The position numbers and the translations under genes are program-made. From Pedobacter sp. Bi126 (lineage in GTDB: Bacteria; Bacteroidota; Bacteroidia; Sphingobacteriales; Sphingobacteriaceae): a DNA stretch of 64,000 nucleotides. This document shows, piece by piece, positions 34,660 to 43,985 of the stretch. Position 1 is the stretch's first letter. Every line of letters starts with the position of its first letter. Location of the stretch: positions 62,001 through 126,000 of the forward strand of contig NZ_CAKKMS010000009.1 in assembly GCF_918698245.1 (NCBI RefSeq). The letters run 5' to 3'. The notes beneath the pieces were generated by a model. It was not told where the DNA came from. It made no database searches and saw only the letters and a program-made list of their open reading frames with translations.

Positions 34660-37600
34660 ATGAAATATAAAGTTCTACCCAAAAGAATTATAGCCGTAAC
34701 TTTTTTACAGGTCGTGACATTGGCCATTTCTACAACAGCAAATGCCAATAATAAAGGTGATGTAGCTTCGATACTAAGTAAAAATATTTGGTTTACAGAC
34801 ATTGGCCAGGCCGATATTGGTATAACTGGTAAAGTAATAGACGAAAAAACAAAATCGCCGATACCAGGTGTTTCTGTTAAGGTGAAAAATGGTAAAACGG
34901 CAGCTGTAACCGACGAAAATGGTGTTTATAAGATCAATGTAGCCAATGAGCAAACCGTTCTTTTGTTTTCTTATATCGGTTATGATGCACAGGAAGTAAC
35001 CGTAGGCAGTCTTAAAAACATTAATGTTATTTTAAAATCTTCACAAGCCAACTTGGATGAGGTGGTGGTGGTGGGGTATGGTACCCAGAAAAAGGCTGAT
35101 GTGACGGGATCGGTAGTGAGGGCAAATCTCGATGATTTTAGGAATGCACCCACCACTAACGTGGCCAACCTTTTACAGGGAACGGTTCCGGGTTTAAATG
35201 TGGGGCAGGTTAACCGCGCTGGTGCAACACCAGGTATTAGCATCAGGGGACAAAATACGTTGGGTGGCAACCAAAATGTACTGATTATTTTGGATGGGGT
35301 ACAATACAATGGTTCCTTAACTTCTATTAATCCTGATGATATTGCCACGATAGATGTACTAAAAGATGCAAGTGCTACGGCAGTATATGGCGCACAGGCG
35401 GCAAATGGTGTTATCCTCATTACCAGTAGAAAAGGTGCTATTGGTAGAACCAGAATTTCTTTTTCTTCTCAATATGCTACCCAAAAACCAAATATCGATT
35501 TAAAACCAATGGCCAGGGATGAATATTTGGATCATATTAAATATTTATACTATGACCAAGCCTTTCTTGCTCCTGGCTTTACACAACCAAATCCGGCATT
35601 CGATCTGGTAAGCAAAGTTGACGCATCGATGAAGGATGTGCAGGGAAACCTGCTGCCGAATGATTTTAGCTGGTATGATGAAGCCACCAAAACGGGAGCA
35701 ATTGTAGATAACCAGCTTAGTGTTTCGGGTGGAACCGATAAGATCAATTACCTTTTATCAGGCAGTTTAACCAGAAATTCGGGTTTTATCAATAACGATG
35801 TTTTTAAAAGAAAAACCATCAGGGCAAACATCGAAACCAAAGCAACAGATTGGCTTACCATTGGCCTGCAATCGTTCGCGACCTTTGTAAATGAGGATGG
35901 GGTAGAGCCAAATTTCGTAGATATCAATTTAATGTCGCCATTAATCCTTCCCTGGGATAATAACGGAAACCTGAAAATCAATCCTTTTAATACGAATGTA
36001 ACCAATCCGCTGTTAAATTACCAAGCTGATGATTACGACCGCCACAATTATTTCTTTGCCAATGTTTACGGCAATGTACAACTGCCTGTTAAAGGTTTGA
36101 GCTATAAAATTAGTTTCGGTAACAATTACCGTCTCGATTTTAAAAACATTTCAAATATGTACGATGCTAACCTTACCGGGCAGGCTTCAAAAGAAAATAC
36201 CACTTATTACGATTATACCTTTGATAACCTTTTAACTTATAATAAAATTATTGGCAAGCATAGCTTTACCGGAACTTTACTATATGGTGCCATTGAACGC
36301 GATAATAGCTATACCAGGGCTTATTCAACAGGTTTTTCGAGGTTGACCCTCGGTTATGACAACCTACAGCAGGGCACTAACCGGTTTGCGATATCCAATG
36401 CCTGGAAAGAAACCCTTAATTATCAGATGTTCCGTTTAAACTACAATTACGAAAGTAAATACCTGTTTACCGGTACACTTAGGAGGGATGGATTTTCTGG
36501 CTTTGCAGAAAATAACAAATACGGAATTTTTCCATCAATATCAGCAGGTTGGGATATTTCGAAAGAATCGTTTTTTAAAGTTAATTGGGTAGATAACCTT
36601 AAATTAAGGGTAGGCTATGGTGTTGCCGGAAATCAAACCACAAGATATTCTTCATTGGCCAATGTAGGCGTGAGTGCTGCTTATGTTTTTGGTGATGGCG
36701 GTTCTACGCAGTTTGGTCAACAGGTAAATTCATTGTCTAATCCAGATTTAAGATGGGAGCGTACCACAGGTGCAAATCTGGGTTTGGAATTTACCCTTTT
36801 CAAAAATAGGCTATCGGGTGTAATTGAATATTACGATACCAAAACAACCGATCTTTTATATTCGGTTAATATCCCAGTGGTTACGGGTTTCAGTAATATC
36901 CTCACCAATATTGGGCAACTGAACAACAAAGGACTTGAACTTTCTTTAAACTCGAAAAATATCAATAGTGGCGAATTCAAATGGACTTCTGCCTTAAATT
37001 TTGCCAGAAACGTGAACAAGGTGGTTAAACTTTTGGGTGATCTTAATGGCGATGGAGTTGAAGATGATCTTCCGCAAAGTGGCCTTTTCATTGGGCAGCC
37101 TACCGCCGTAATTTACGACTATCAGGTAAATGGAATTTGGCAGGTTGGGGAGCAGATCCCAACGGGCTATTCACCAGGGACCTACCGCATTGTAGATCAA
37201 AATGGCGATGGGGCAATCAATGCCAGCGATAGAACTGTTTTAGGGTCATCAGCTCCGGCCTTCAGGATCAGTTTGCTGAATAATTTTCAATATAAGAATT
37301 TTACCTTGAGTATATTTTTAAATTCAGTGCAGGGCGGCGATAAATCTTATCTCGCCGGCAATACCCCAAGGCTCATCAGAGATGATAACTCCATCAGGAA
37401 CAATTACCTCAGTGGAATAGACTTTTGGTCGCCTGATCATCCCGATGGTAAATATCCCCGTTCTATCGTTTCGGCAACCTTAAATCCGCCACTTTTTCAA
37501 AACCGAAGTTTTGTGCGCTTACAGGATGTATCGCTCTCCTATAAATTTAGCGGAAAACTGATTGAGCGTATGAAACTACAAAACCTAAATGTATTTGTAA

Positions 37601-37725
37601 GTGGAAGAAACCTGGCTACATGGACCAAGTGGGACGGTTGGGACCCAGAAACCAATCAAGGATTAACCAACGACGGAAGGCCTGTATTTAAAGGATATTC
37701 TGTAGGCCTTAATGTTACATTTTAA
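34660..37725 (+). CDS. SusC-family TonB-dependent outer-membrane transporter (second pair)
   Basis: The 1021-residue product has an N-terminal signal (ISTTANA), a carboxypeptidase-regulatory-like domain (about 52-130, ITGKVIDEKTKSPIPGVSVKV), the junction LDEVVVVGYGTQKKADVTGSV, the plug motifs VLIILDGVQYNGSLTSINPDD and VLKDASATAVYGAQAANGVILITSRKG, and a barrel ending FKGYSVGLNVTF. It imports oligosaccharides with the SusD protein encoded 10 bases downstream. It has its own promoter module D. The GH105 gene after the SusD gene suggests pectic fragments as cargo; this is inference. Confidence 0.96.
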   Translation: MKYKVLPKRIIAVTFLQVVTLAISTTANANNKGDVASILSKNIWFTDIGQADIGITGKVIDEKTKSPIPGVSVKVKNGKTAAVTDENGVYKINVANEQTVLLFSYIGYDAQEVTVGSLKNINVILKSSQANLDEVVVVGYGTQKKADVTGSVVRANLDDFRNAPTTNVANLLQGTVPGLNVGQVNRAGATPGISIRGQNTLGGNQNVLIILDGVQYNGSLTSINPDDIATIDVLKDASATAVYGAQAANGVILITSRKGAIGRTRISFSSQYATQKPNIDLKPMARDEYLDHIKYLYYDQAFLAPGFTQPNPAFDLVSKVDASMKDVQGNLLPNDFSWYDEATKTGAIVDNQLSVSGGTDKINYLLSGSLTRNSGFINNDVFKRKTIRANIETKATDWLTIGLQSFATFVNEDGVEPNFVDINLMSPLILPWDNNGNLKINPFNTNVTNPLLNYQADDYDRHNYFFANVYGNVQLPVKGLSYKISFGNNYRLDFKNISNMYDANLTGQASKENTTYYDYTFDNLLTYNKIIGKHSFTGTLLYGAIERDNSYTRAYSTGFSRLTLGYDNLQQGTNRFAISNAWKETLNYQMFRLNYNYESKYLFTGTLRRDGFSGFAENNKYGIFPSISAGWDISKESFFKVNWVDNLKLRVGYGVAGNQTTRYSSLANVGVSAAYVFGDGGSTQFGQQVNSLSNPDLRWERTTGANLGLEFTLFKNRLSGVIEYYDTKTTDLLYSVNIPVVTGFSNILTNIGQLNNKGLELSLNSKNINSGEFKWTSALNFARNVNKVVKLLGDLNGDGVEDDLPQSGLFIGQPTAVIYDYQVNGIWQVGEQIPTGYSPGTYRIVDQNGDGAINASDRTVLGSSAPAFRISLLNNFQYKNFTLSIFLNSVQGGDKSYLAGNTPRLIRDDNSIRNNYLSGIDFWSPDHPDGKYPRSIVSATLNPPLFQNRSFVRLQDVSLSYKFSGKLIERMKLQNLNVFVSGRNLATWTKWDGWDPETNQGLTNDGRPVFKGYSVGLNVTF

Positions 37726-37735
37726 ACTAAAAGCG

Positions 37736-39406
37736 ATGAAAAAGATAACCTTTACCATTATAGCTGCAACTACTATCCTGTTTTTCTCCTGCAAGAAATC
37801 TTTTTTGGATGAAGAACCGCTCGATTTCTTAAGTACAACCAATGCCTACACCACTGTTAAAGATTTTGATGCTGCAGTTAACAATTTGTATAGCCGCGTA
37901 AGAAGCGAGTTTTATAACAGTGGAGAGCAAAGGCCATTCGATTATGTATTTGGTTGCGATCTGGTTTTTGATGGTCAGCCGGCTACCACGAGGCACACTA
38001 ATATGGTTGCCGCCTATTCGCCATTGAGCACCGAAATCCCTTTGATCCACTGGACTTCACTATACAAGATTATTGCAGAATCCAATACCATTATCGGACG
38101 AATCTCAGCTTCTGAACTGGCACCAACCGATAGGACACTAATGGAAGCGAGAGCGAAGTTTTTCAGGGGTATGGCCTTTCGTACCCTTGCCTATCTATAT
38201 GGCGGTGTACCCTTAAATACAACAGAAGTGGTATCGCCCAAAACAGATTATGTAAGGGCACCCAAAACCGAAGTACTGGAGCAGGCTATCAGCGACCTCA
38301 AATTTGCATCGTTAAATTTGCCGGCCATTAATCTGGTGCAGGATGGAGAGGTAAACAACCTTGCAGCGTATCATCTTTTATCAGAAGTATACCTGGCTGC
38401 AGGGCAGTTTCAAAATGCGGCAGATGCTGCGTCTACTGTAATCAGTAATCCCAATGTTGGCCTAATGACCACCAGATTTGGAGTTAAAGCATCAGATGCC
38501 ACAAAAAATGTGTATTGGGATCTTTTTCAGAGAGGGAACCAAAATAGAAAAAATGGTACCAATAAAGAAAGTCTTTGGGTAATCCAGTTTGAAACCGATG
38601 TTCCGGGCGGTGGTGCCGTTTCTACAGGTATCAGCGGTTCTTATCAAATGGAAAGACATTTTGCACCACAATTTCTAAACTTTAGACTCTCTGGTAGCAG
38701 TATTCAGCCATTTCTGTATCCAATTAGCGATTATACTGGTGGCAGGGGGATCGGTTGGGCCATACCGACCAAATATTTTTCGGATGTAATATGGCAAAGC
38801 GATTTTAATAACGACCTTAGGAATGCACCCTTTAATTTTGTACGCGAATTTAAAGTAACCAATCCTGCACACCCACGTTTTGGTCAAACCATATCTACCA
38901 TTAATCCACCTGCGGGTATAACTGTACCAAGAAGAGATTTCTATGCCTTTCAATCAAAAGTAACCACGCCAGGCGATCATCCTGATGGCATGTTCCAGGA
39001 TAAATCACAGCTGTTGCTTAAGGCAAGTGCTGGGGGGACTTATGCCGATCAGTATATGTTCCGATTGGCAGAAACTTATCTTTTAAGAGCCGAAGCTTAT
39101 TTTGGCTTAAATCAGTTGGATAAAGCAGCTGCAGATATCAATGTGGTACGCAGCAGATCAAATGCATCGGCTGTATTGCCTACTAATGTAAATATGGATT
39201 ACATTTTGGACGAGCGTATGCGCGAACTGGGCTCCGAAGAAAAAAGACGGATAACCTTGATGAGGCTGGGACTGGTTTACGATCGTGTAAAAAAATGTAA
39301 TCCTTATTACAACGATGTTTTAACCACCTATAACCTGTGGCCAATCCCCGCTTCCGAAATTGAACGAAATAATGGTGCAAAATTGGAGCAAAACCCGGGT
39401 TATTAG
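37736..39406 (+). CDS. SusD/RagB-family outer-membrane glycan-binding lipoprotein (second pair)
   Basis: I start at the ATG at 37736 (556 residues); an in-frame ATG at 37712 overlaps the SusC end and adds eight residues before the signal. The lipobox is ILFFSC followed by KKSFLDEEPLDFL. MEARAKFFRGMAFRTLAYLYGGVPL and the C-terminal FRLAETYLLRAEAYFGLNQLDKAAADINVVRSR with DERMRELGSEEKRRITLMR are SusD hallmarks. Length is typical. It works as the lid of the SusC encoded 10 bases upstream. Confidence 0.95.
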   Translation: MKKITFTIIAATTILFFSCKKSFLDEEPLDFLSTTNAYTTVKDFDAAVNNLYSRVRSEFYNSGEQRPFDYVFGCDLVFDGQPATTRHTNMVAAYSPLSTEIPLIHWTSLYKIIAESNTIIGRISASELAPTDRTLMEARAKFFRGMAFRTLAYLYGGVPLNTTEVVSPKTDYVRAPKTEVLEQAISDLKFASLNLPAINLVQDGEVNNLAAYHLLSEVYLAAGQFQNAADAASTVISNPNVGLMTTRFGVKASDATKNVYWDLFQRGNQNRKNGTNKESLWVIQFETDVPGGGAVSTGISGSYQMERHFAPQFLNFRLSGSSIQPFLYPISDYTGGRGIGWAIPTKYFSDVIWQSDFNNDLRNAPFNFVREFKVTNPAHPRFGQTISTINPPAGITVPRRDFYAFQSKVTTPGDHPDGMFQDKSQLLLKASAGGTYADQYMFRLAETYLLRAEAYFGLNQLDKAAADINVVRSRSNASAVLPTNVNMDYILDERMRELGSEEKRRITLMRLGLVYDRVKKCNPYYNDVLTTYNLWPIPASEIERNNGAKLEQNPGY

Positions 39407-39603
39407 CCGCAGGATAATTACTACAGGTAAAAGCTGTCTTTAAAGGTGACAGTATGGAAAAAATGATCGGAAAAATAGTAAAAAAATAGAAGTCCTAACT
39501 GATCTTTTTAGGCTATAGTATCGTGTAATGGCCATTAGCATACAGCCTAAGTTGAGAAATTTTTCCTGTAATCAAAAAGACTTTAAACCAAATTATAATT
39601 TAT

Positions 39604-40710
39604 ATGTGTAGAAAATTAATTGCCTTATTTGTCCTTTTAACTTCATCCCAGTTCCTGTTTGCGCAGAACAATCTGCTAAAAGATTTTCCTCAGGGATTTG
39701 GTCCGAAAGAAGTAGGGAAACGATTAGCTTACCGCTTTCTTGACAAAAAACATATGCTCCACGCGGGGAAATGGATCAGCTATCCCGAAACTTTCAATTG
39801 GACCGGAGCACTTAAATATGCTAAATTAACAAAAGACAAAGCGCTCTTGTCGCACCTGGAAGAAAGGTTTGAGAAACTAACTTCACAGGAAAAGCAACTA
39901 TTGCCAATTATGAACCATGTTGATTTGAATATGTTTGGCAGCCTTCCTTTGGAATTGTATCAGATTACCAAAGATAAAAAATATTTTGAGTTAGGCATGC
40001 CGTATGCAGATAGCCAATGGGCGGTTCCGCAGAAAGCAAGTTTACAGCAAAAGGAATGGGCTGATAAAGGTTTTTCATGGCAAACCCGTTTGTGGATTGA
40101 CGATATGTATATGATCACGATCGTTCAGACCCAGGCTTACAAAGCTACCGGTGATAAAAAATATATCGATCGTGCGGCTAAAGAAATGGTGCTTTATCTG
40201 GATGAATTACAGCGGCCTAACGGTCTTTTCTATCATGCACCTGATGTGCCGTTTTATTGGGGGCGCGGCAATGGTTGGATGGCTGCAGGCATGACGGAGC
40301 TTTTGCGGTTGTTACCCAAAGATAATAAAGACCGTCCACGTATACTTAAAGGCTATGAAACAATGATGAAAAGCCTGAAAGATTACCAAAGACCAAGCGG
40401 AATGTGGAACCAGCTGATTGATGAGCCAGACTGTTGGGCCGAAACATCAGGATCGGCGATGTTTACCTATGCGCTGATTAGTGGGGTAAAACATGGCTGG
40501 TTAGATAAACAGGAATATGCTCCTGTGGCGCGGAAAGCCTGGCTGGCATTGGTGCCGTACATCAACGAAAAAGGGGATGTGGCAGAAGTTTGCGTTGGAA
40601 CAAATAAGAAGAACGATAAACAGTATTATTACGACCGTCCACGGAATGTTGGCGACTCGCACGGACAATCTCCATACCTATGGTGCGTTTTTGCACTGTT
40701 GGAAAAGTAA
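39604..40710 (+). CDS. GH105 unsaturated rhamnogalacturonyl hydrolase, secreted
   Basis: The 368-residue product has a signal peptide ending FLFAQN. The alpha/alpha barrel carries the GH105/GH88 signatures: NWTGALKYAKLTKD, FSWQTRLWIDDMYMITIVQTQAYKATGD with the catalytic Asp in WIDDMYM, VPFYWGRGNGWMAAGMTELL, WAETSGSAMFTYALISG and GDSHGQSPYLWCVFALLEK. The family removes the unsaturated galacturonyl or glucuronyl residue left by polysaccharide lyases. It begins 197 bases after SusD in the same direction and points to pectin (rhamnogalacturonan) as the target of this locus. Confidence 0.92.
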   Translation: MCRKLIALFVLLTSSQFLFAQNNLLKDFPQGFGPKEVGKRLAYRFLDKKHMLHAGKWISYPETFNWTGALKYAKLTKDKALLSHLEERFEKLTSQEKQLLPIMNHVDLNMFGSLPLELYQITKDKKYFELGMPYADSQWAVPQKASLQQKEWADKGFSWQTRLWIDDMYMITIVQTQAYKATGDKKYIDRAAKEMVLYLDELQRPNGLFYHAPDVPFYWGRGNGWMAAGMTELLRLLPKDNKDRPRILKGYETMMKSLKDYQRPSGMWNQLIDEPDCWAETSGSAMFTYALISGVKHGWLDKQEYAPVARKAWLALVPYINEKGDVAEVCVGTNKKNDKQYYYDRPRNVGDSHGQSPYLWCVFALLEK

Positions 40711-41107
40711 ACTATGGTAGCAATGTAAATAATTTTGATAGTTTATAATCAGGCAATCATCTGTATAAAAAAAATGATCTTTCGTGTGCCGTATTTGGTA
40801 TAACGCCGGCAGATCTCATAGTAATGGCGAGTGCACACGGTGATAATCCTGGGGCATTGTCCCCAGGTTATCTTTAAAATTAAGCAGTAGTCCCAACTCA
40901 TGATCAAAATTGAAGCTTAGCGCACTCATGGCAAAATAGTGAATGACGATACAGCCATTAAAGCCGGGAAGAAGTAAGATTGGTATTTTCGTGAAGAATT
41001 TTCACATATGCGTTATTTGGTTAAAAAAGCCACTAAATACCAAAAAATAAAACATCACTTTGGTAATGTTTGAAATTAATAACACTTAGAATAACTTTCG
41101 AATAATT
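40711..41107. other. Convergent gap with one strong hairpin
   Basis: No gene is seen between GH105 and the reverse-strand AraC gene. ATAA-CCTGGGG and CCCCAGG-TTAT (40843-40871) form a strong stem with a six-base loop. It lacks a long T-run and may terminate transcription from either side. Confidence 0.45.
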
Positions 41108-42022
41108 TCAATTTAACAACTTCCTGAATTCCAGAGGCGAAATATCCGTTTTAGCTTTAAATAATTTGCTAAAAGACTGAGAATGCTCAAACCCCAATTC
41201 ATAAGCAATTTCACTCACTGAAAGTTCAGTTGTTGAGAGTTTTTCTTTGGCTTTTTCAATCAGCTTTTCGTGGATGTGCTGTTGTGTGGTTTGTCCGGTT
41301 AAAGTTTTTAAAAGACTCCGCATATAGTATTTCGACATGTTGAATCTGTCTGAAAGAAACTGAACACTCGGCAAACCTTGTTCTTTGAGGTTATTTCCTT
41401 CGAAATAATCTTTGAGCAGAATTTCCAGTCGTTCTAAAAATTGATGATGCACTTTGTGACGCGTAATAAACTGTCGCTGATAAAACCTTTCAGAATAATT
41501 CAAAAGCGTTTCCAACTGAGAAATAATAATGCTCTGACTGAATTTATCAATGTTGGTTTGATATTCCTGCTTGATATTATCAGTGATTTGCTGGATTTTT
41601 ATTTCTTCATCTTCGGATAAAAATAATGCTTCATTGACAGAATAATCAAAGAATTCATATTTCTTGATTGCGCTTGCCAATGGCGTATTCCAAAGAAAAT
41701 CCGGATGAATCATCATCATCCATCCTGACGGATTTTTGCCCTTTTCTTCTCGTATGACGCTCAGAATCTGATGTGGAGCCATACAGAACATCACGCCTTC
41801 ATCAAAATCGTAATCCTGCTGCCCATATCTATATTTATGATTCATATCTCTCTTGACAGAAATCATATAAAAATCAAACATCAAACGCTGCTTTCCATTT
41901 TCCAAAGCCGGCGCCATATCTTCAAAATTAATCACACTGATGAGCGGATGTTTTGGCTTTGGCAAGCCACGTAAAGTATGGAACTGAGAGATGGTTTTTA
42001 TTCTTATTGGCGAATCAGACAT
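41108..42022 (-). CDS. AraC-family transcriptional regulator
   Basis: The 304-residue product has an N-terminal sensing domain (about 1-190) and a C-terminal AraC double helix-turn-helix: LPSVQFLSDRFNMSKYYMRSLLKTLTGQTTQQHIHEKL, then LSVSEIAYELGFEHSQSFSKLFKAKTDISPLEFRKLLN. The N-terminal part lacks a receiver domain, so it is not a two-component output. It starts 43 bases after the SDR gene on the same strand, so the two are probably co-transcribed. Direct repeats upstream of the SDR gene (43015-43049) are a candidate binding site. The effector is unknown. Confidence 0.9.
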   Translation of the reverse strand: MSDSPIRIKTISQFHTLRGLPKPKHPLISVINFEDMAPALENGKQRLMFDFYMISVKRDMNHKYRYGQQDYDFDEGVMFCMAPHQILSVIREEKGKNPSGWMMMIHPDFLWNTPLASAIKKYEFFDYSVNEALFLSEDEEIKIQQITDNIKQEYQTNIDKFSQSIIISQLETLLNYSERFYQRQFITRHKVHHQFLERLEILLKDYFEGNNLKEQGLPSVQFLSDRFNMSKYYMRSLLKTLTGQTTQQHIHEKLIEKAKEKLSTTELSVSEIAYELGFEHSQSFSKLFKAKTDISPLEFRKLLN

Positions 42023-42065
42023 CCGTTTATTGTTTAATCAAATTTAATGAATATAAAGGTACAGA

Positions 42066-42968
42066 CTATTTTACCTCAGAGAAATAAACATCATTTTGCA
42101 AATCTTCCATCAATGTTGGGTGTTGAGGATCCCAACCTAATGTTGTCTTAGTTGCTTCACTTGAAGTGAGGTTATTAAGCTTTGCAAAATGTGCAAACCA
42201 GCCGAAATGTGCTGCTGCTTCATCGTTTGTTAGGGAAACAATTGGAATCTGCAATTTTTCTGCAATAAAAGTTGTAATGTCTTTAAACGGAATTCCCTGT
42301 TCTGCAACTGCGTGATATCTCGTTCCGCTGATGAAAGGTTTTTCCAAAGCTAACCGGTACAGTTCTGCTGCATCAAGTCTGTGGACAGCAGGCCAGAAAT
42401 TATGGCCATCATCAATAATTGCAGCCTTTCTTTTTTCTTTTGCAATATTAATTAAGGTCGGAACAAAACCAATTACATCTCCTTTACCGTGAACAGATGG
42501 AGAGAGTCTTACTACGGCAACTTTCACACCTTTTGCAGCTACGGCATCGGCTGCATTTTCTGTCGCAATTCTGGGATGCGGATTGTTTGCAAAGCGATCT
42601 TTTTCGGTTGTGATTCCGTCTTTTGAAAAAAGTGCAGTTCCTGAAGTAATGAGAAAAGATTTGTCTGTTCCCAATAAAGCTTCGCCTATTGTTTCAATTA
42701 CTTTTCCATCGAGTTTACACATTTCCTCGAATCTGGTAAAATCGTGGACAAATCCTAAATGAATCACTGCATCTGAAGCGATAGCTCCTGATTTCAAACT
42801 TTCAAAATCGTTTAGATCTCCGCGGTGTACTTCTGCGCCGGCTGCAATTAATTTGTTTACTGATTCTTGCGAACGGGCCAATCCCAAAACCTGGTGTCCA
42901 TTGGCTAATAATTCCTGTACTACGGCAGTTCCTACGAAACCTGTAGCGCCTGTAACAAATACTTTCAT
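42066..42968 (-). CDS. NAD(P)-dependent SDR/epimerase-type oxidoreductase
   Basis: The 300-residue product is an extended/atypical short-chain dehydrogenase. It has the nucleotide-binding motif VTGATGFVGTAVVQELLANGHQVLGLARS at the N-terminus, IHLGFVHDF in the middle, and SGTRYHAVAEQGIPFKDI with a substrate domain at the C-terminus. The catalytic YxxxK motif of classical SDRs is not obvious, as in other atypical SDRs. It is the first gene of an SDR-AraC pair. Such pairs in Flavobacteria-like genomes often respond to reactive compounds, but no substrate can be assigned here. Confidence 0.88.
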   Translation of the reverse strand: MKVFVTGATGFVGTAVVQELLANGHQVLGLARSQESVNKLIAAGAEVHRGDLNDFESLKSGAIASDAVIHLGFVHDFTRFEEMCKLDGKVIETIGEALLGTDKSFLITSGTALFSKDGITTEKDRFANNPHPRIATENAADAVAAKGVKVAVVRLSPSVHGKGDVIGFVPTLINIAKEKRKAAIIDDGHNFWPAVHRLDAAELYRLALEKPFISGTRYHAVAEQGIPFKDITTFIAEKLQIPIVSLTNDEAAAHFGWFAHFAKLNNLTSSEATKTTLGWDPQHPTLMEDLQNDVYFSEVK

Positions 42969-43014
42969 TTTGATATAATTTAATGAAGCAAAGTTCAGAT
43001 TTCGTTTCTGTACT

Positions 43015-43049
43015 CTTGTAGCCGAAAAATACTTTCTTGTAGCCGAAAA
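43015..43049 (-). promoter_or_regulatory. Twin direct repeat, candidate AraC operator
   Basis: CTTGTAGCCGAAAA occurs twice (43015-43028 and 43036-43049), identical over 14 bases and 21 bases apart, i.e. two helical turns. Two direct repeats on one DNA face are typical of AraC-family sites. The pair lies 46 bases upstream of the SDR start and is also upstream of the divergent VOC gene. The adjacent SDR-AraC pair encodes the likely binder; that link is inference. Confidence 0.65.
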
Positions 43050-43050
43050 T

Positions 43051-43088
43051 TTAATTAGATGACTTTCTGAATTCCAGATGGATTAGCC
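43051..43088 (-). pseudogene. Remnant of an AraC-family gene 3' end
   Basis: Read on the reverse strand this stretch encodes IHLEFRKSSN followed by TAA, which matches the end of the intact AraC gene nearby (ISPLEFRKLLN, stop). The DNA is also alike (TCTGAATTCCAGA versus CCTGAATTCCAGA). The frame closes after about 15 codons upstream. It is probably the leftover end of a second AraC gene that was deleted or rearranged; given its short length the call is tentative. Confidence 0.45.
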
Positions 43089-43170
43089 TGTGAATTTTTC
43101 ATGCAATGACATACTGTTGTCATCATGCCATTGCACTTTTGCTAATATTAATTTAAAAACAAAAAGAAGG

Positions 43171-43575
43171 ATGAGTAAATCAAATTTAGTATCAATGAGA
43201 ATCATTACAGCTGACATAAGACGATTAGTTCAGTTTTTTGAGGATGCAACAGGAACAACGGCCGAATGGGCAACAGATGACTTTGCGGAGGTTAAATTGG
43301 AGTCTTTTACTTTGGCAATTGGAAGTACACGAACATTGGCTTTCTTCGGAGAAGGTGTTGCGCAACCTGGAAATAACAAAAGTATTATCATTGAGTTTCT
43401 TGTTGAGAATGTAGATGATGATTACGAAAGGATTAAAGATTTAACTGGCGACATTGTTCAGAAACCGACAACAATGCCTTGGGGTAATCGTTCTTTACTA
43501 TTTCGAGACCCAGACGGTAATTTGATTAATTTTTTCACTCCCGTAAGTGACCAAGCGAAAAAGAAATTCTTATAA
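43171..43575 (+). CDS. VOC-family (glyoxalase/bleomycin-resistance fold) protein
   Basis: I start at the ATG at 43171 (134 residues), preceded by AGAAGG as ribosome site; a longer frame from 43090 has no family similarity upstream. The two beta-alpha-beta-beta-beta units of the VOC fold are visible: MRIITADIRRLVQFFEDATG at the start and IIEFLVENVDDDYERIKDLTGDIVQ with SLLFRDPDGNLINFFTPV at the end. VOC proteins act as dioxygenases, isomerases or binding proteins for toxic compounds. It is divergent from the SDR-AraC pair and may share its operator. No specific ligand can be named. Confidence 0.85.
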   Translation: MSKSNLVSMRIITADIRRLVQFFEDATGTTAEWATDDFAEVKLESFTLAIGSTRTLAFFGEGVAQPGNNKSIIIEFLVENVDDDYERIKDLTGDIVQKPTTMPWGNRSLLFRDPDGNLINFFTPVSDQAKKKFL

Positions 43576-43985
43576 AATAAGCTATCCGATACAAGCAGTT
43601 CAATCTTCATTACCATTAACGCAGCGCCAGGGCTTCATGGTTTGTTCATGTTTGGCTTCTAATTTTACAATATACATATTAGTTATATCATTTGGTTTAG
43701 TAAATAAGCCGCAACGGATGTTGTGGCTTATCTGTTTTATTCCATGAGGGCAGTTGAGCTGCTGTAATGTTCAATAAGTTAATATTGCTTTATATACAAC
43801 GCCGGTATAGGTTTCATTTTCGTTATATTGTTGAATTTTTATTGAACCAAAGGGGATTTCTCACAGAAAGGTAATTTACCTGTGGACCGTTCGGGAAAAG
43901 AAATAAAAGGTATAATATTGCATTTCCGGACCGCTTGTAAGCACAGATCTGCTCGAATAGTGCCGGTTATTTTTTCGATATATAT
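43576..43985 (+). other. Gap with terminator-like hairpin after VOC gene
   Basis: ATAAGCC-GCAAC and GTTGT-GGCTTAT (43704-43731) form a 12-base stem around GGAT, followed by CTGTTTTATT. It probably terminates the VOC transcript. The remaining bases should hold the promoter of the SYLF gene, and no gene is seen. Confidence 0.5.
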
